This document shows, one piece after another, positions 24,081 through 34,575 of a stretch of DNA of 64,000 bases. Position 1 is the first letter of the stretch. Every line of letters begins with the position of its first letter. The translations under genes were made by a program, and so were the position numbers. Origin of the DNA: Erodium maritimum (taxonomy: Eukaryota > Streptophyta > Magnoliopsida > Geraniales > Geraniaceae). The notes beneath the pieces were generated by a model. It had not been told where the DNA came from and searched no databases. It saw only the letters and a program-made list of their open reading frames with translations. Location of the stretch: assembly GCA_963921825.1 (NCBI GenBank), contig OY997589.1, positions 84,490,523 to 84,554,522 of the forward strand. The letters run 5' to 3'.

Positions 24081-25235
24081 TTGTCTTTTAATTTGTGTTG
24101 GTAATTGTCCCGCGTAAGCGGAGGGTTAAGGGAAATTACGAATGGGTCATGCCGAATTTTCGGTAGAACTAAAATGATTGCACTATCACGGGTTGACTCA
24201 GGGGCGCCACTGTAGTCGAGCGTGATGGTTTGATGTCAAGTTGTTACAATGGGGTTCGGGGACGCCTGAATCGGGTTGTAAAAACATGAGATCGACATGA
24301 AAAAGTTTGGTTAAAGTTAAGAAGTGGGAATCTATGGAAGGGAAGGAAAGGTTAAGGGTGATTAATGAATTGGATCGTGTTGCGATGCTAAACCCCTCTT
24401 TGTGAAAGGATACCCGAGCAAGGGGTATGCCTGTTGCTTTGTGCCTTGTGTGGTGTGCTTGAGATTGAATCCTCCAGTGGGAGTGAATTTCTTTGACTTG
24501 ATTGAACCCTTCTGTGGGAGTTGGTTGTGTGTTTCATTGAATCGCTGATTGTTGTTGGGAGACGCATTGAGATGCGAACTTGTGTGACTATATATGAGTA
24601 TATATATACCTACTAAGCTTAAGAGCTATAAACTTTGGGTGACTTGTGAGATGCACGTGAACGTCCTTGTACTTGATCGAACCGTTGATTTCTGTGTGAG
24701 ACACACGAGGTACGAGTCTCTTGTCTATATAAGTGTTACTTTTGACTTTACGACTTACTTTTGATCCAAGTGGGATCCGGTGGAGACGCACGAGAACGTC
24801 ATGTTTTGGTAAATCGAATCGATTGGGTTAAACCGAGATATGAACCTATAGGTTCTAAATGCAGTGAACTTACGAGATGTCGCGTGTTTATGTCCTGGAG
24901 AGTACCAAGAGCCGTTCAGTTGTGGGGTAGAGTCAGACACCAGCTGTTGTTCTGGCAGGGGCAGTGAGCGCCCAGAGTACTGCTTCCATAGAGCACCAGA
25001 GTTTTGGGGATAGACCGGTAGGGTCACCACCTAGAGTTCCTCCAGTCGCAGAGCCGACTCAAGCGGCCCGATTAATGAGGTGGTTCGCGCAGTGTTAGCT
25101 GCGCTCAGCATGAGACTACATCACCGGCACAAGAGTCTGTGCCTACTGCCGACGCAGTCACTACCGAGATGCCAGGCCAGGTGGACAGTTACACGGCCCA
25201 AGCAATCAGGGGTTTTCATAAGTTGAGTACACCAA

Positions 25236-25810
25236 TTTAATCCGGGAATTCAGACCCCGAGGCAGTTGTATTATGGTTGGAGTGGATTACCCACAACCTT
25301 AATACGTTTAGAGTATTCGGATATTCGTTGGAGAATATGTTCCACGACCTCCCAACCGAGGGAGAAGCACAATACTGGAGGCAATGTGTGCAGACCAGAG
25401 TTGTAAATGACTTCCAACCGTTCAGCGGACTGTCCTTGGGATAGTATTTCCTTCGATCTGTTCGAGATGACCGATACCAGCAGTTTTCGATCTGCGGTAG
25501 AAAGGGGTGACCGTCTATGAGTATTAGGCGAGGTTCGTGTCCTGTATCGCTTCGCACCCGAGATGGGGCCGACCGAGGAGAGCCGCCGCAGGCGTGTCGA
25601 GAAGGGACTCAGTTCGTCTACCACGGATTGAATCATTACATTCAGATCCAAAGACTATTCTGTGCTAGTGGAACAAACACTAACTTTAGAGAGACATTTT
25701 GGGAGACCGTCAAGGCGCGGAAGACCAAGGCCGAGGGGCTTCTTGAGGCCGTCAGAGAGTCGCAATCCGAGGAGGCAGGAGACCTCAGGATTCTTTCAGT
25801 CACATAACCA
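25236..25810 (+). pseudogene. Gypsy gag remnant
   Basis: The conceptual frame reads a retrotransposon-gag segment: DPEAVVLWLEWITHNLNTF, then MFHDLPTEGEAQYWRQC, with the conserved spacing of the W-rich helical region (about 25246-25400). Frameshifts and stops follow. Downstream pieces in other frames recall the VYEYEARF... RFAPE region and an R-R-R-V-E-K-G-L-type stretch. The product was the structural capsid protein; it cannot be made intact from this copy. Confidence 0.7.
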
Positions 25811-27431
25811 GCCCCGTGAGACACGACGGGTTTGAGAAGTAGTGTCCGTTGGACCTGCCCCGGTGGCACAGTTTGCCCTCGAGCAAACAGTTGGAACGTC
25901 TAGGCCGAGAAGGCCAGTTGAGTGATGGATCTACGAACCGTCCCACAGGTCGATCTACGAGAGTCGATAAGAGAACCTGCCGCTTTAGCATCAAATTCTT
26001 CCAACCCCATCGAGACGAGGACCTCCGATGCGGCAGGGCCGAGCGTACGTGATTACCAGGCCCCGAGTTGAGAACTAAATACCAATCTTGAGATTGCGTA
26101 GGGTACTTGTTACCCTCTACATTTTGGAATTTGTGTCAACCGACACTTGAGCTTTACACTGGGTTGTATTGGGTCGTGCTTACTTTTGTTCGAACGAGTT
26201 TAAAACTGTTCAGCCCTCAGGTACTTAAAACACGTCGACTAGAGGTATGGTAGTACCGACCAGCGTCAGTGGGAGTTGGAAAGTGGAGTAACAGACTTGG
26301 ACATACTGAAGGTTCTTTCCTTCTCCGATAGTGCGGATCGAATTTTAAGAACCGATGGCTGAAACAACAAGCGTTCATCAAGTACCATCAGCAGGTAATG
26401 CCGAGCAGAGAAAGGCTACAGCCTTGACCAGTAACCGGTCCGGCCGGTCGCAAGAGATGACCGAGCTGCGATAAGATCAGAGTAGCGCAGTGGAAGTGTG
26501 GTGGGCCCATACCCACCGGAGTTGTAATCTACAGATTCTTCTAACCCCGCTACAAGATTTGAGTTATAAGATTCGAACCGTCGAGACGATGTTGGTTCAA
26601 ATCCTTGTTGGCAAGTGAAGGTTGCACGAGTACGTGCCGTACGTGAGAAACTAAATTAAGGTGTGTTTCTTACGTTATCCCCAGAAGGACTAAGCTTAAA
26701 CATGGGGTTACGTCCTAGAAGCGAGAGCACCTCACGTTGAAATACCAGCTACAGATAGTTGCGGGCGACTACCACAGACTTTCAAGCCAGTAACAAGATG
26801 GCACCAAGCGAGGAATTGTATGGTAGGTCGGATTTTTGTGCGATGCGTGGGAACAAGAAAGGTTAAGAGCTAACCGTTGTTGGTTTTATTCTGTCAAGAA
26901 GCTAATAAAGGTACCGCACGGGTTTCTAAACCGTTCAATTTATCGAGATCTCAGTACGTGTTGATTACTCCTTAAAGGGCAACTTGGGTGGACTTGTTTA
27001 TAAGTTGTTTTGATTGGTAACTCGTGAGCGGGTGTCAACGGTATAAGGAATACCGTCGGTTGGGATGACCTTGGGCAATCGATCTTTGATCGTCGTTCGC
27101 AGTCGAGTGTAATTTCATGCGTTTAATTTTAGTGTCTTGAAGGACGCCTACTTTTGACCAAGTGCCAGTGAGGGGTTCTATTGGTCCGTGTTGTTGTACG
27201 TCGTTCGTCCAACTAAATTTTGGTAGAGTTCATGGTGGTACTGAACCATGCACCGGTTTTGAGAACCATTGTCTTGTGTTATGATGATTCGGGTGAGATG
27301 ACTTGTGAAGTGGTTGATCAGATGTTGAGAACTGGTATTGATGTCAAGAGAAAGATCGCGAGTTGGATAACCTTCTCGATTGATCACAGTGAGATGTGGT
27401 TGGCTTACCGCGAGTTAAGTTTGTGGTACGT
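25811..27431 (+). other. Decayed gypsy interior
   Basis: Position between gag and the element's 3' half implies protease/pol remains. Frames are short and I could not identify catalytic motifs. The 109-codon frame at 27220-27549 runs into the nested solo LTR and is not a gene. Confidence 0.45.
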
Positions 27432-30102
27432 TGTAAGACCCGCTTCCGGTCGAACCGGTGACTTCGGAAGTCACTCGGGACTTTTCCGGAAACCAAACGA
27501 AGTAGACACTATCACGGTTGGCTTCAGGGGAGAAAACCCTTTCGTTTGAGTATAATATTGGATAAAGTCAATTTTGGTCAAAACGAGACTTTATATCGAC
27601 TAAAACTCCAATTTTAAAAGTGCTGGAATTTATTTTGGAAAGTTAAATGACCTAGGGGAGGACACATGTCTATTTGTGGTTGAAGGAGAGAAAAAGGATA
27701 GTCTTTGTCCCTTTTACCCTCCCAAAGGCTTCTACATGGGTTTCTAACTCAAGGGCTTTTAGTCATTTTCTACTTCTAGGTATTTTATTGGATTGGAGAA
27801 GCCAAAATCATTTCATTTTGCTTGTGGTAGCCGAAAATTAGAGAGGAAGAGAGGAAGAGGAGCTCTCATGGAAGCTTGAAGGAGAATCAAAGAAGAAGGA
27901 ACCATTTGGAGTCATCCTCTAGCCTTCCACCCTCAAAAACACTAGCATCCTCTTCATCTTCACATTCTAGAGGTAATGGAACTCTCTACTCATCTTTTCT
28001 CTTCATCTATTTCCTTGGGTTTTGGTTGAGAAATGGCTAGATGATGTTGGGTTGAGTAGAAATGATGGGAGATGGTGTTGGTGAAGGTTGATGAAGAGCT
28101 TGGTGAAGTTTTTGTGGAGAAAGCATTGGTGGTTGGAGATTTTGAAGTGGGTTTGATTTGTTGAATCATTGGAAAACTTGTTTGTGTATTGATTCCTACC
28201 ATGGGTAGAGGAGTATTGATGGTTTTGGACTGTTTTGTGGGTTGGATTGGGGAAATTTCTGGGTTTGAAGGTGTATTTTCGGGGCTGTGGAGCTGGAGGT
28301 TGAAGAAGGGCGAATCTGTCCTGGTGCGTCACGGATCCGCGACGAATCCCGTGACGGGCGACGTCACGGCTCCGCGAGGGAGACCGTGACGGCACTCGTC
28401 ACGACTCCGTGACGGTGACCGTGAGGGTTGCCATCACGGATCCGTGACCAGGTCCGTGACCCACCAGAGTGAGGGTTTCTTGAGGGTTCTTGAGGGTTTT
28501 GGCATCTTGGTTTTGAGCTGAACTTTGGAAGGGTCTGGGGGTCTTTCTTACTGTCTAAGTGGAGCCTAATTAGCGTTTCTTTGTGTCCAAGACGTTGTGG
28601 ATCGAGCTAGAGGAGCGAGGATCACGCCGGGATCCGAGGAAGGAGCAAAGTGGTGATCACCGGACGTCATCAAAGCGTTGAAGAGGAGGACCTTGAGGTA
28701 GGGAAAGCCTTAACCCCTCGTTTATGATGCCTAGTATGCATGCTAAGTTAATAAAATTGGAAAAGGTCCTAGACATGCATATATGATGCGAATAACTAGC
28801 TTAATCGTCTTTCAACTGCTAATAACCGGAGAGTCTAGTGGTGACCGATTAGGATGCCAATCACTAGTGTACTTCGCTTTCGATACTTGGGATATGATTG
28901 TCTAGTAGAGGAGCCTTGGCAAAGCCCTCGGATTAGTTGGGTGATAGGATCGCATGCTTGGTTGTTGATTGCTTAGTGGATAGGCTAAAGGGTCTAATGA
29001 AACTAGCGAAATTGCATGCTTGAATGCTAATTTGAAGGATTTATGTTTTAGTTGATCATACTCGTATTTGCTCGTTGATTGTATTCGAATGATTACTTGT
29101 TTTACTTGATTGGTTGTTGGGGGTATCGAGTATGACTGGTTGTGCCAAGCGGTGCAATCAGGTGATCGATGCCCCGGTGGTTCGAAACTGGTAAGTGAAC
29201 GGTAAGTTGGGATTGTGTATTTAGTGTGCTATGGTTGCGTGATTCGTGTGCTATGTGTTGTGGTGAATTGGCGATGGTTGAGCTGTGTGTGGATTTGGAT
29301 TGGTGATGGTTGAGCCGTGTGTGGACTTGGGTTGGTGGGTATTGAGTTTGTATTACTTCGAATTTCTGTTGAGTGCATTATTCAATTATTAACTGCTTAT
29401 TATTAAATTGCCCACGTGTGCGCTTCCTATGGGAGTATGGCCCTGGGTTCCCGATGACCTAAAATCCCTTGGAGACGTTTCTGAGACTTCCGATGATATG
29501 TGCCCTGAAGGGTGTTTCCGATAGTCTCAATGATATGCGTCTCCTCTGGATTGGAGGGAAAATCCGAGAGGACACGTAAGACGTGGATCGGAGGGTAGTG
29601 ACCTCATGTGCTACGGCATTGTTTGGTTTATCTATTGTCTCCGATTGTTAAGAACTTCTTGTTAACTTTATTAATGAATTTATTTGTGAGGTTATGAACT
29701 ACCTTGTGGATTGTGTCCGTGAATTATGGATCTTGAGGGCATTACCGTTGATTCTTTGGAGTTTAAGGTTCACTATGTTATGTGTTTTCCCTACTGAGCG
29801 TGAGCTCACCCCTATGTTTCACTGTTGTGTCTACAGGCTTGATTGAGGAGTAGAAACTTGGGCGCTTCTCGGCGGGGTACTTATTAGAAACTTCGGACCT
29901 TACTGTTTATGTTTTGAACCAAACTGTGGAGATTATTATTATTACACCCCTTGAGGGTTATTTCATGTTCTGAGCTACGTATTGATGGATTCGAGTTATG
30001 GTAATGGAGTTTTATGGATTTGATTTAGTTGGTTTTCTCCTTTATTCGTTTTTTTATAGTCATGCCTCGGGTCCGGGCAAGAACCGGATTTGGGGCGTGA
30101 CA
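27432..30102 (+). mobile_element. Solo LTR (2,671 bp) nested inside the gypsy interior
   Basis: Starts TGTAAGACCCGCTTCCGGTC and ends GGGGCGTGACA, clearly related to the host element's own LTRs but diverged and about 585 bp longer. It is flanked by a perfect 5-bp duplication TACGT (27427-27431 and 30103-30107). No interior or second LTR is attached, so it is the product of LTR-LTR recombination after a complete insertion. Much of the extra length lies in 27830-28600, including a CpG-rich array. Confidence 0.92.
28315..28465 (+). repeat. CpG-rich array of CACGG(A/C)TCCGTGACG-type words
   Basis: About ten overlapping near-palindromic units built on GTCACGG and CCGTGAC inside the solo LTR. They are absent from the two LTRs of the host element at the matching place. 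Confidence 0.75.
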
Positions 30103-30107
30103 TACGT

Positions 30108-31402
30108 GATGTGTAACTGACCCGTATCAGGTTGAGAACCGTGTTAAGGTTCAACCGTTGTGACAGATGTGCGTGATGTTGGCTTGATACGAGGAGCGTA
30201 TGTGCTTTACCGTTTACCCTGTGTTTGATGACATGTTAAGTGATGTGGTTGCAATTGGTGTTGATTCGTTTGAGTATGTGTTGTGAGTGTGGTGGGGTCC
30301 TGAGTTGAGGATGGTGGTTACGAGTTCCGTGGGGGTTAGTTGTGTGACGCACCCGTATGCCAGACTTAGCATGACGGGAGGTATTGAGTAAGTTGTTGAT
30401 GACGGTCCGCCGTCTACACTAAAATTGGAGTCTGTTAGGGGTTGCCAAGATCGTTTCTTGCATTCCTCAGTATCTGAGGTGGGTATGATTTACCCTTTTG
30501 AGTTGCGCGTTATTGGCCCCCCAGACGTGGTAAACCGGATGATTGTTCCGAATCGTGCAGTGATCATGAGATCCTTTATCTTGAGGAAGTGGTTGTTACG
30601 TTTTACTTGATCGGGCAATCGTTTGTGGTTGGTCTTAGCATGACGAATATTGAATTTCTGGGCAAGTTGTCCCTGTAAAAGTTACTAAGAAGGAAACTGA
30701 GTGGTTATGTCTACGTGAAAATTCCTACTTCAGTTCGCCTTGCGAGGTGTTTCGGTACGATATCTATGACCGACGGGAGATTCCGGTATAGAATATCCAG
30801 AAAGATATAGAGTATTTCAGTACGACGTCTATACTGAGGTAGGATTTCGGTATAGGATGTTTTATACCGTCATCTGGTATTCCTTAACGATTTGAGTGTT
30901 CTTTGACGTGTTGGGTACATCAGTGGTTCTTGAGTTATGGTTGCTTGTCGAAACTGCGAATTGTGGAGAAAGACTGTTGTTAACCGCCAAGTATGGCTTT
31001 TTGATTAACTAGCGTGAACTAGTGAAGCACGAGTTGGTAAAGGTCGAGTAAATGCGGAAACAGTTAAGGACCGAGTAGAGCCTACAGAAGAGTTACTCAG
31101 ATGAAAGGCGCAGGCCTATTGAGTTTCATTTCGGGATCAGACAGTTCTGAGAGTGAGCCTAAGAGGGGACTTAGCGGATCGACAGCGACGAAGGCAAGTT
31201 GGCCCCGCAGTTTATCGTGCATTTTGAGGTCTTCAGACAGAACCAGAACCGTTGCCTGACAGCTTCGACGTGTTCCCGGACTACGGAAGTACATCGCGGC
31301 TGACTCGCTAGTGAGTCTTTAGAGAACGTACCCTAAGTTATGGACAAGTGGAGCGCGTTCACTTTAAATTTCGAGGACGAAATTTCTTTAAGGGGGGTAT
31401 AT
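30108..31402 (+). other. Decayed gypsy 3' interior
   Basis: This resumes the interior after the solo LTR. No intact frame is present. Near 31190-31300 frames recall the end of integrase (LAPQFIVHFEV). The final stretch TTCGAGGACGAAATTTC leads to the polypurine tract. Confidence 0.5.
31386..31397 (+). other. Gypsy polypurine tract
   Basis: TTTAAGGGGGGT lies just upstream of the 3' LTR (TATAT spacer, then TGTAAG). This is the expected priming site for plus-strand DNA synthesis. Confidence 0.85.
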
Positions 31403-33488
31403 TGTAAGACCCGCTCCCGGTCGAACCGATGACTTTTAAGGCAAGTTTGACTTTTTGTCGGAAAAGCCAACCGATGACTCAGGAAGTCACTCGGGGCTTT
31501 TCCGGGGCCCAAAAAGCTTAGCCAACATCACGGTTAGTTTAGTTGGGCCGTTTCCTTCAGTTTGACTGTAATTTTGTTAAAGTCAACCATCGGTCAAATT
31601 TGGGCTTTATATCCGTTGTTTTCCGATAAAATCTTGGAAAGCTGGAAATTAATTAAGTGGGAGTGACCACGCATGACACTTGTCATGCTTGGCTTGGAGG
31701 ATGAAAATAGGGATTCAAATGACCCTTATACCCTCCTAGCTTGCCTTTATAGGGATAAGACCTTAAGGGCTTTTGAGTAAATTGATATTTTAGGTCATTT
31801 AAAGGAAAGGGAGCAACAATTCAGCTCATTTCCTCTTGTTGCAGCCGAAAATCACAAGGAGAGAGGAGGAGAAGAGCTCATTTCTTGAGGAAGAAGATAG
31901 AGAAGAAAGCTTGGATTTTGGAGCTTGTTCTTGGTCCTTTTGCCTCCATTTTCACTTCATCTTCTTCATCTCATCTCCCTAGAGACCGTGGGACCAAGAT
32001 AGGAAAGAAGGAAGAACGTGGACGCGAGCTAGGAGATCGAAGATCACGCCGGTACCCGTGTGAAGAACGGTGTGGTGACTATCGTTTGTGACATCAGAGT
32101 GTTGAGAGGAAGACCTTGAGGTAGGGAAAGTCTTAACTTCTCGTTTAAATGCTTAGTATGCATGTTAGGATAATAAAATCGGAAAGGTCCTAGAAATGCC
32201 TACAGGATGCGAAAAACTAGAATAATTGTCTTTCAATTACTAATAACCGGAAGTGTCTAGTAATGCATGCGTAGGATGCCAATCACTAGCGTAACTCGCT
32301 TTCTCCTGGGAATTGTTTTACTGGTAGAGTGGCCTTGGCAAGACCCTCGGATTAGTTGTGTGTTAGGATCACATGCTTGGTTGTTTGGTTGCTTAGTGGA
32401 TAGGCTAAAGAGTCTAATGGAACTAGTTGAATTGTATGCTTGAATGCTCGATTGAAGGTTTATATGATTGGTTGATTGAACTCGTGCTTGATTGTCGAAT
32501 GTATTTGAATGATTGTTTGGTTCCTTAAATGGTTGATTGGAGAATCGAGTATGACTGGTTGTACCACGCGGTGCAATCAGGTGATCGATGGACCAACGGG
32601 TCATGACTGGTAAGTAAATGGTAAGTTATGGTTATGTGATTCGTGTGCTGTGGTTATGTGATTCGTGTGTTGGGGTTATGTGATTCGTGTGCTGTGGTTA
32701 TGTGATTCGTGTGTTGGGGTTATGTGATTCGTGTGTTGTGTGTTGTGGTGAAATGGTGATTCGTGAGCTATGTGTGATAGTGGAATGGTGTTCGTTGGGA
32801 ATGGATTGCTTTGTGTTTCGCTTGAGTGTGTTACTCATTTATATCTGATTATTATTGAATTGCCCTAGTGTATGCTTCCTATGGGAGTAATACCTTGGTT
32901 CCCGAGGACATATAGTCCCTTGGAGACGTTTCTGAGAATCCCGATGATAAGCGCCCTCAGGGGGTTGTTTCCGGTAGCCTCAATGATATGCGTCTCCTCT
33001 GGACTTGAGAGAAAATCCGAGAGGACACATCATATGTGGATCGGAGGGTGGTGACTTCATGTGCCACGGCATTGATTGGATTACCTATTGCCCGTAATTG
33101 TTAAGAGTTATCTTGTTGACTTGCTGATGAAATTATTGAGTTTAAAGTCCACCTTGTTATGTATTTTCCCTACTGAGTGCAAGCCCACCCCTATGAGTTT
33201 ATTGTTGTGATTATAGGCATGATTGAGGAGTAGAGGCTCGGGAGCTTCTTGGTGTGGGTTTCTTATTAGAGACTTCGTTTAGGTTTTTATTTCATTTTTT
33301 GAACAAACCATGTTGGAGGTTTATTATTACACCCCTGGAGGGTTTTATTCATGTTTTGAACCGAGTTATTCTGATTTGAGACTTAATTGAAGGATTTATG
33401 AAATTGTTGTTGGATGAATAGCGTTGAAAACCGTTTTTACTCAAGTCACGTCTCGAGTCCGGGCAAGAACCGGATTTGGGGCGTGACA
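31403..33488 (+). repeat. Gypsy 3' LTR (2,086 bp)
   Basis: Equal in length to the 5' LTR and nearly identical throughout. It is preceded by the polypurine tract and followed by the duplicated GCCTA. Confidence 0.95.
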
Positions 33489-34329
33489 GCCTAGGTCATG
33501 GTGGCTGTGGAGTGGCATTGACTGGTGGTGGCCTTGCCATCACTAGTCTTTGGTTGATTGTGGTGCTGGCCACCAACCGGTTGGCTTACCATATTTGGGG
33601 GAGACAACGACTTGGATTTGTAGGTTCATATTTGGTTAGAGGTGTGTGGTGTTGGTGCTGTGTTCTTTGGTCGGTGTTAGGGACTGGACGACTTTGGTTC
33701 AGTTGCAGTGCTTTGTTTTCTCCCTGATCTTCATGTTGGTGATATCCGAGTACCAGACTCAGTTTTAATGTGCTTCATGTCTGTAAAATCGAGTACTGAG
33801 ACTATTGTCCTTTTTTCTTGTTTAGTTTTGTTTTGGTTTTGAGACTTGTTGTTTCTAAGACACCCTAGTTGGTGTACTCTTGTTGGTTGTTGGGACCTTT
33901 TAGGTTGCCTGTGTTTTTTGTTTCGTACTTGTTCTGTTTATTTCAAGGTCGGTAAATCTTCGTATAGGCTTTTGTTAGACCCTGCTGTTTAGTTTGAGAT
34001 TCTAGTAGAATACTCTATTTGTTGTACTTGTGCTGAGGGGTTCGCCCTTGACCTCCGACCTCACTTTGAAGTCGTTGGTTTTTACTAAAAAAATCTACTG
34101 ATCAAATAAAAACGACCTTATTTTAAACTAACCAATGTGTTAAAATAGTTTGAGAGATTGATCACGAGCCGAATATAGGGCTACGTTGTTGCGCATCTTC
34201 GTGCACCACCGTCGCGCATCATTCTTGCAGCCGCATCGATTCAACTGGTAAGTCATCGTTTATTACCTCTTGTCCATTTATATTCCTTTTTCTGGGCCAT
34301 CCTATGATCGGTAATAGCTACGAGCTTTT

Positions 34330-34575
34330 ATGGCATCCTTTTTAGCTTGGAATTGTCGTGGTATCGGATTTGATAAAACCCGATGACAACTTAAGGATCT
34401 CGTTGGACGATTGAAACCGGATGTATTTTTTCTGACCGAGACCTAGTGCACTGAATATCGTCATTCTCGGTCTCGAACGGCTCTCCTTCGACGAACTCTT
34501 GCCTTCTATGTGGTATGGGTATCTCAGTATATGGAAGAATAGGGGGTATTATGTTGATATGGTAGGATAGGTGTC
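34330..34575 (+). pseudogene. LINE ORF2 start (L1 endonuclease fragment)
   Basis: An ATG at 34330 opens MASFLAWNCRGIG, the classic start of L1-type apurinic endonuclease. It continues in broken frames with LKPDVFFLTET and later GRIGGIMLIW (about 34535-34568), matching successive conserved blocks. Sequence similarity then stops abruptly, so this is a truncated copy. Upstream 34120-34329 may be its 5' part. Confidence 0.8.

Larger units (their letters stand above)
21244..33488 (+). mobile_element. Ty3/gypsy-like LTR retrotransposon (12,245 bp), degenerate interior
   Basis: Two 2,086-bp LTRs begin TGTAAGACCC and end GGGCGTGACA (GAGGCGTGACA in the left copy). They are flanked by a perfect 5-bp duplication GCCTA (21239-21243 and 33489-33493). 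A primer-binding site TGGTATCAGAGC follows the left LTR and a polypurine tract precedes the right. By eye the LTRs differ at about 30-35 positions, roughly 98.4% identity, so insertion was fairly recent. The interior is about 5.4 kb once a nested solo LTR is removed. Only a broken gag-like segment is recognisable, plus the FEDEIS-like end (TTCGAGGACGAAATTTC) typical of gypsy elements before the polypurine tract. No intact protease, reverse transcriptase or integrase was seen. Confidence 0.93.
20405..34102 (+). mobile_element. Outer retroposon of the nest (about 1.45 kb without insert)
   Basis: A 17-bp perfect repeat CAAATAAAAACGACCTT stands at 20388-20404 and 34103-34119. After removing the gypsy element (21244-33488) and its duplicated GCCTA, what remains is about 1.45 kb. 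It has a GC-rich 5' part (20450-21240), a T/G-rich 3' part (33494-34080) and an A-rich end (ACTAAAAAAATCTACTG, 34084-34100). Size and layout match the other short retroposons here. Some weak similarity continues beyond the 17 bp on both sides, so a duplication of a promoter-like start cannot be excluded. Confidence 0.65.

Noticed and set aside
27990..28395. Overlapping reverse frames of 70 and 130 codons
   Set aside because: They are antisense to the solo LTR and show no domain.
21726..32091. Two nearly identical 68-codon frames (21726-21932 and 31885-32091) as a gene pair
   Set aside because: They lie at the same place in the two LTRs of one retrotransposon, so the repetition is explained by LTR duplication.
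21244..33488. The 2-kb direct repeat as a segmental duplication
   Set aside because: Both copies have TG...CA ends, a primer-binding site follows the left, a purine tract precedes the right, and GCCTA is duplicated outside. That is an LTR pair.
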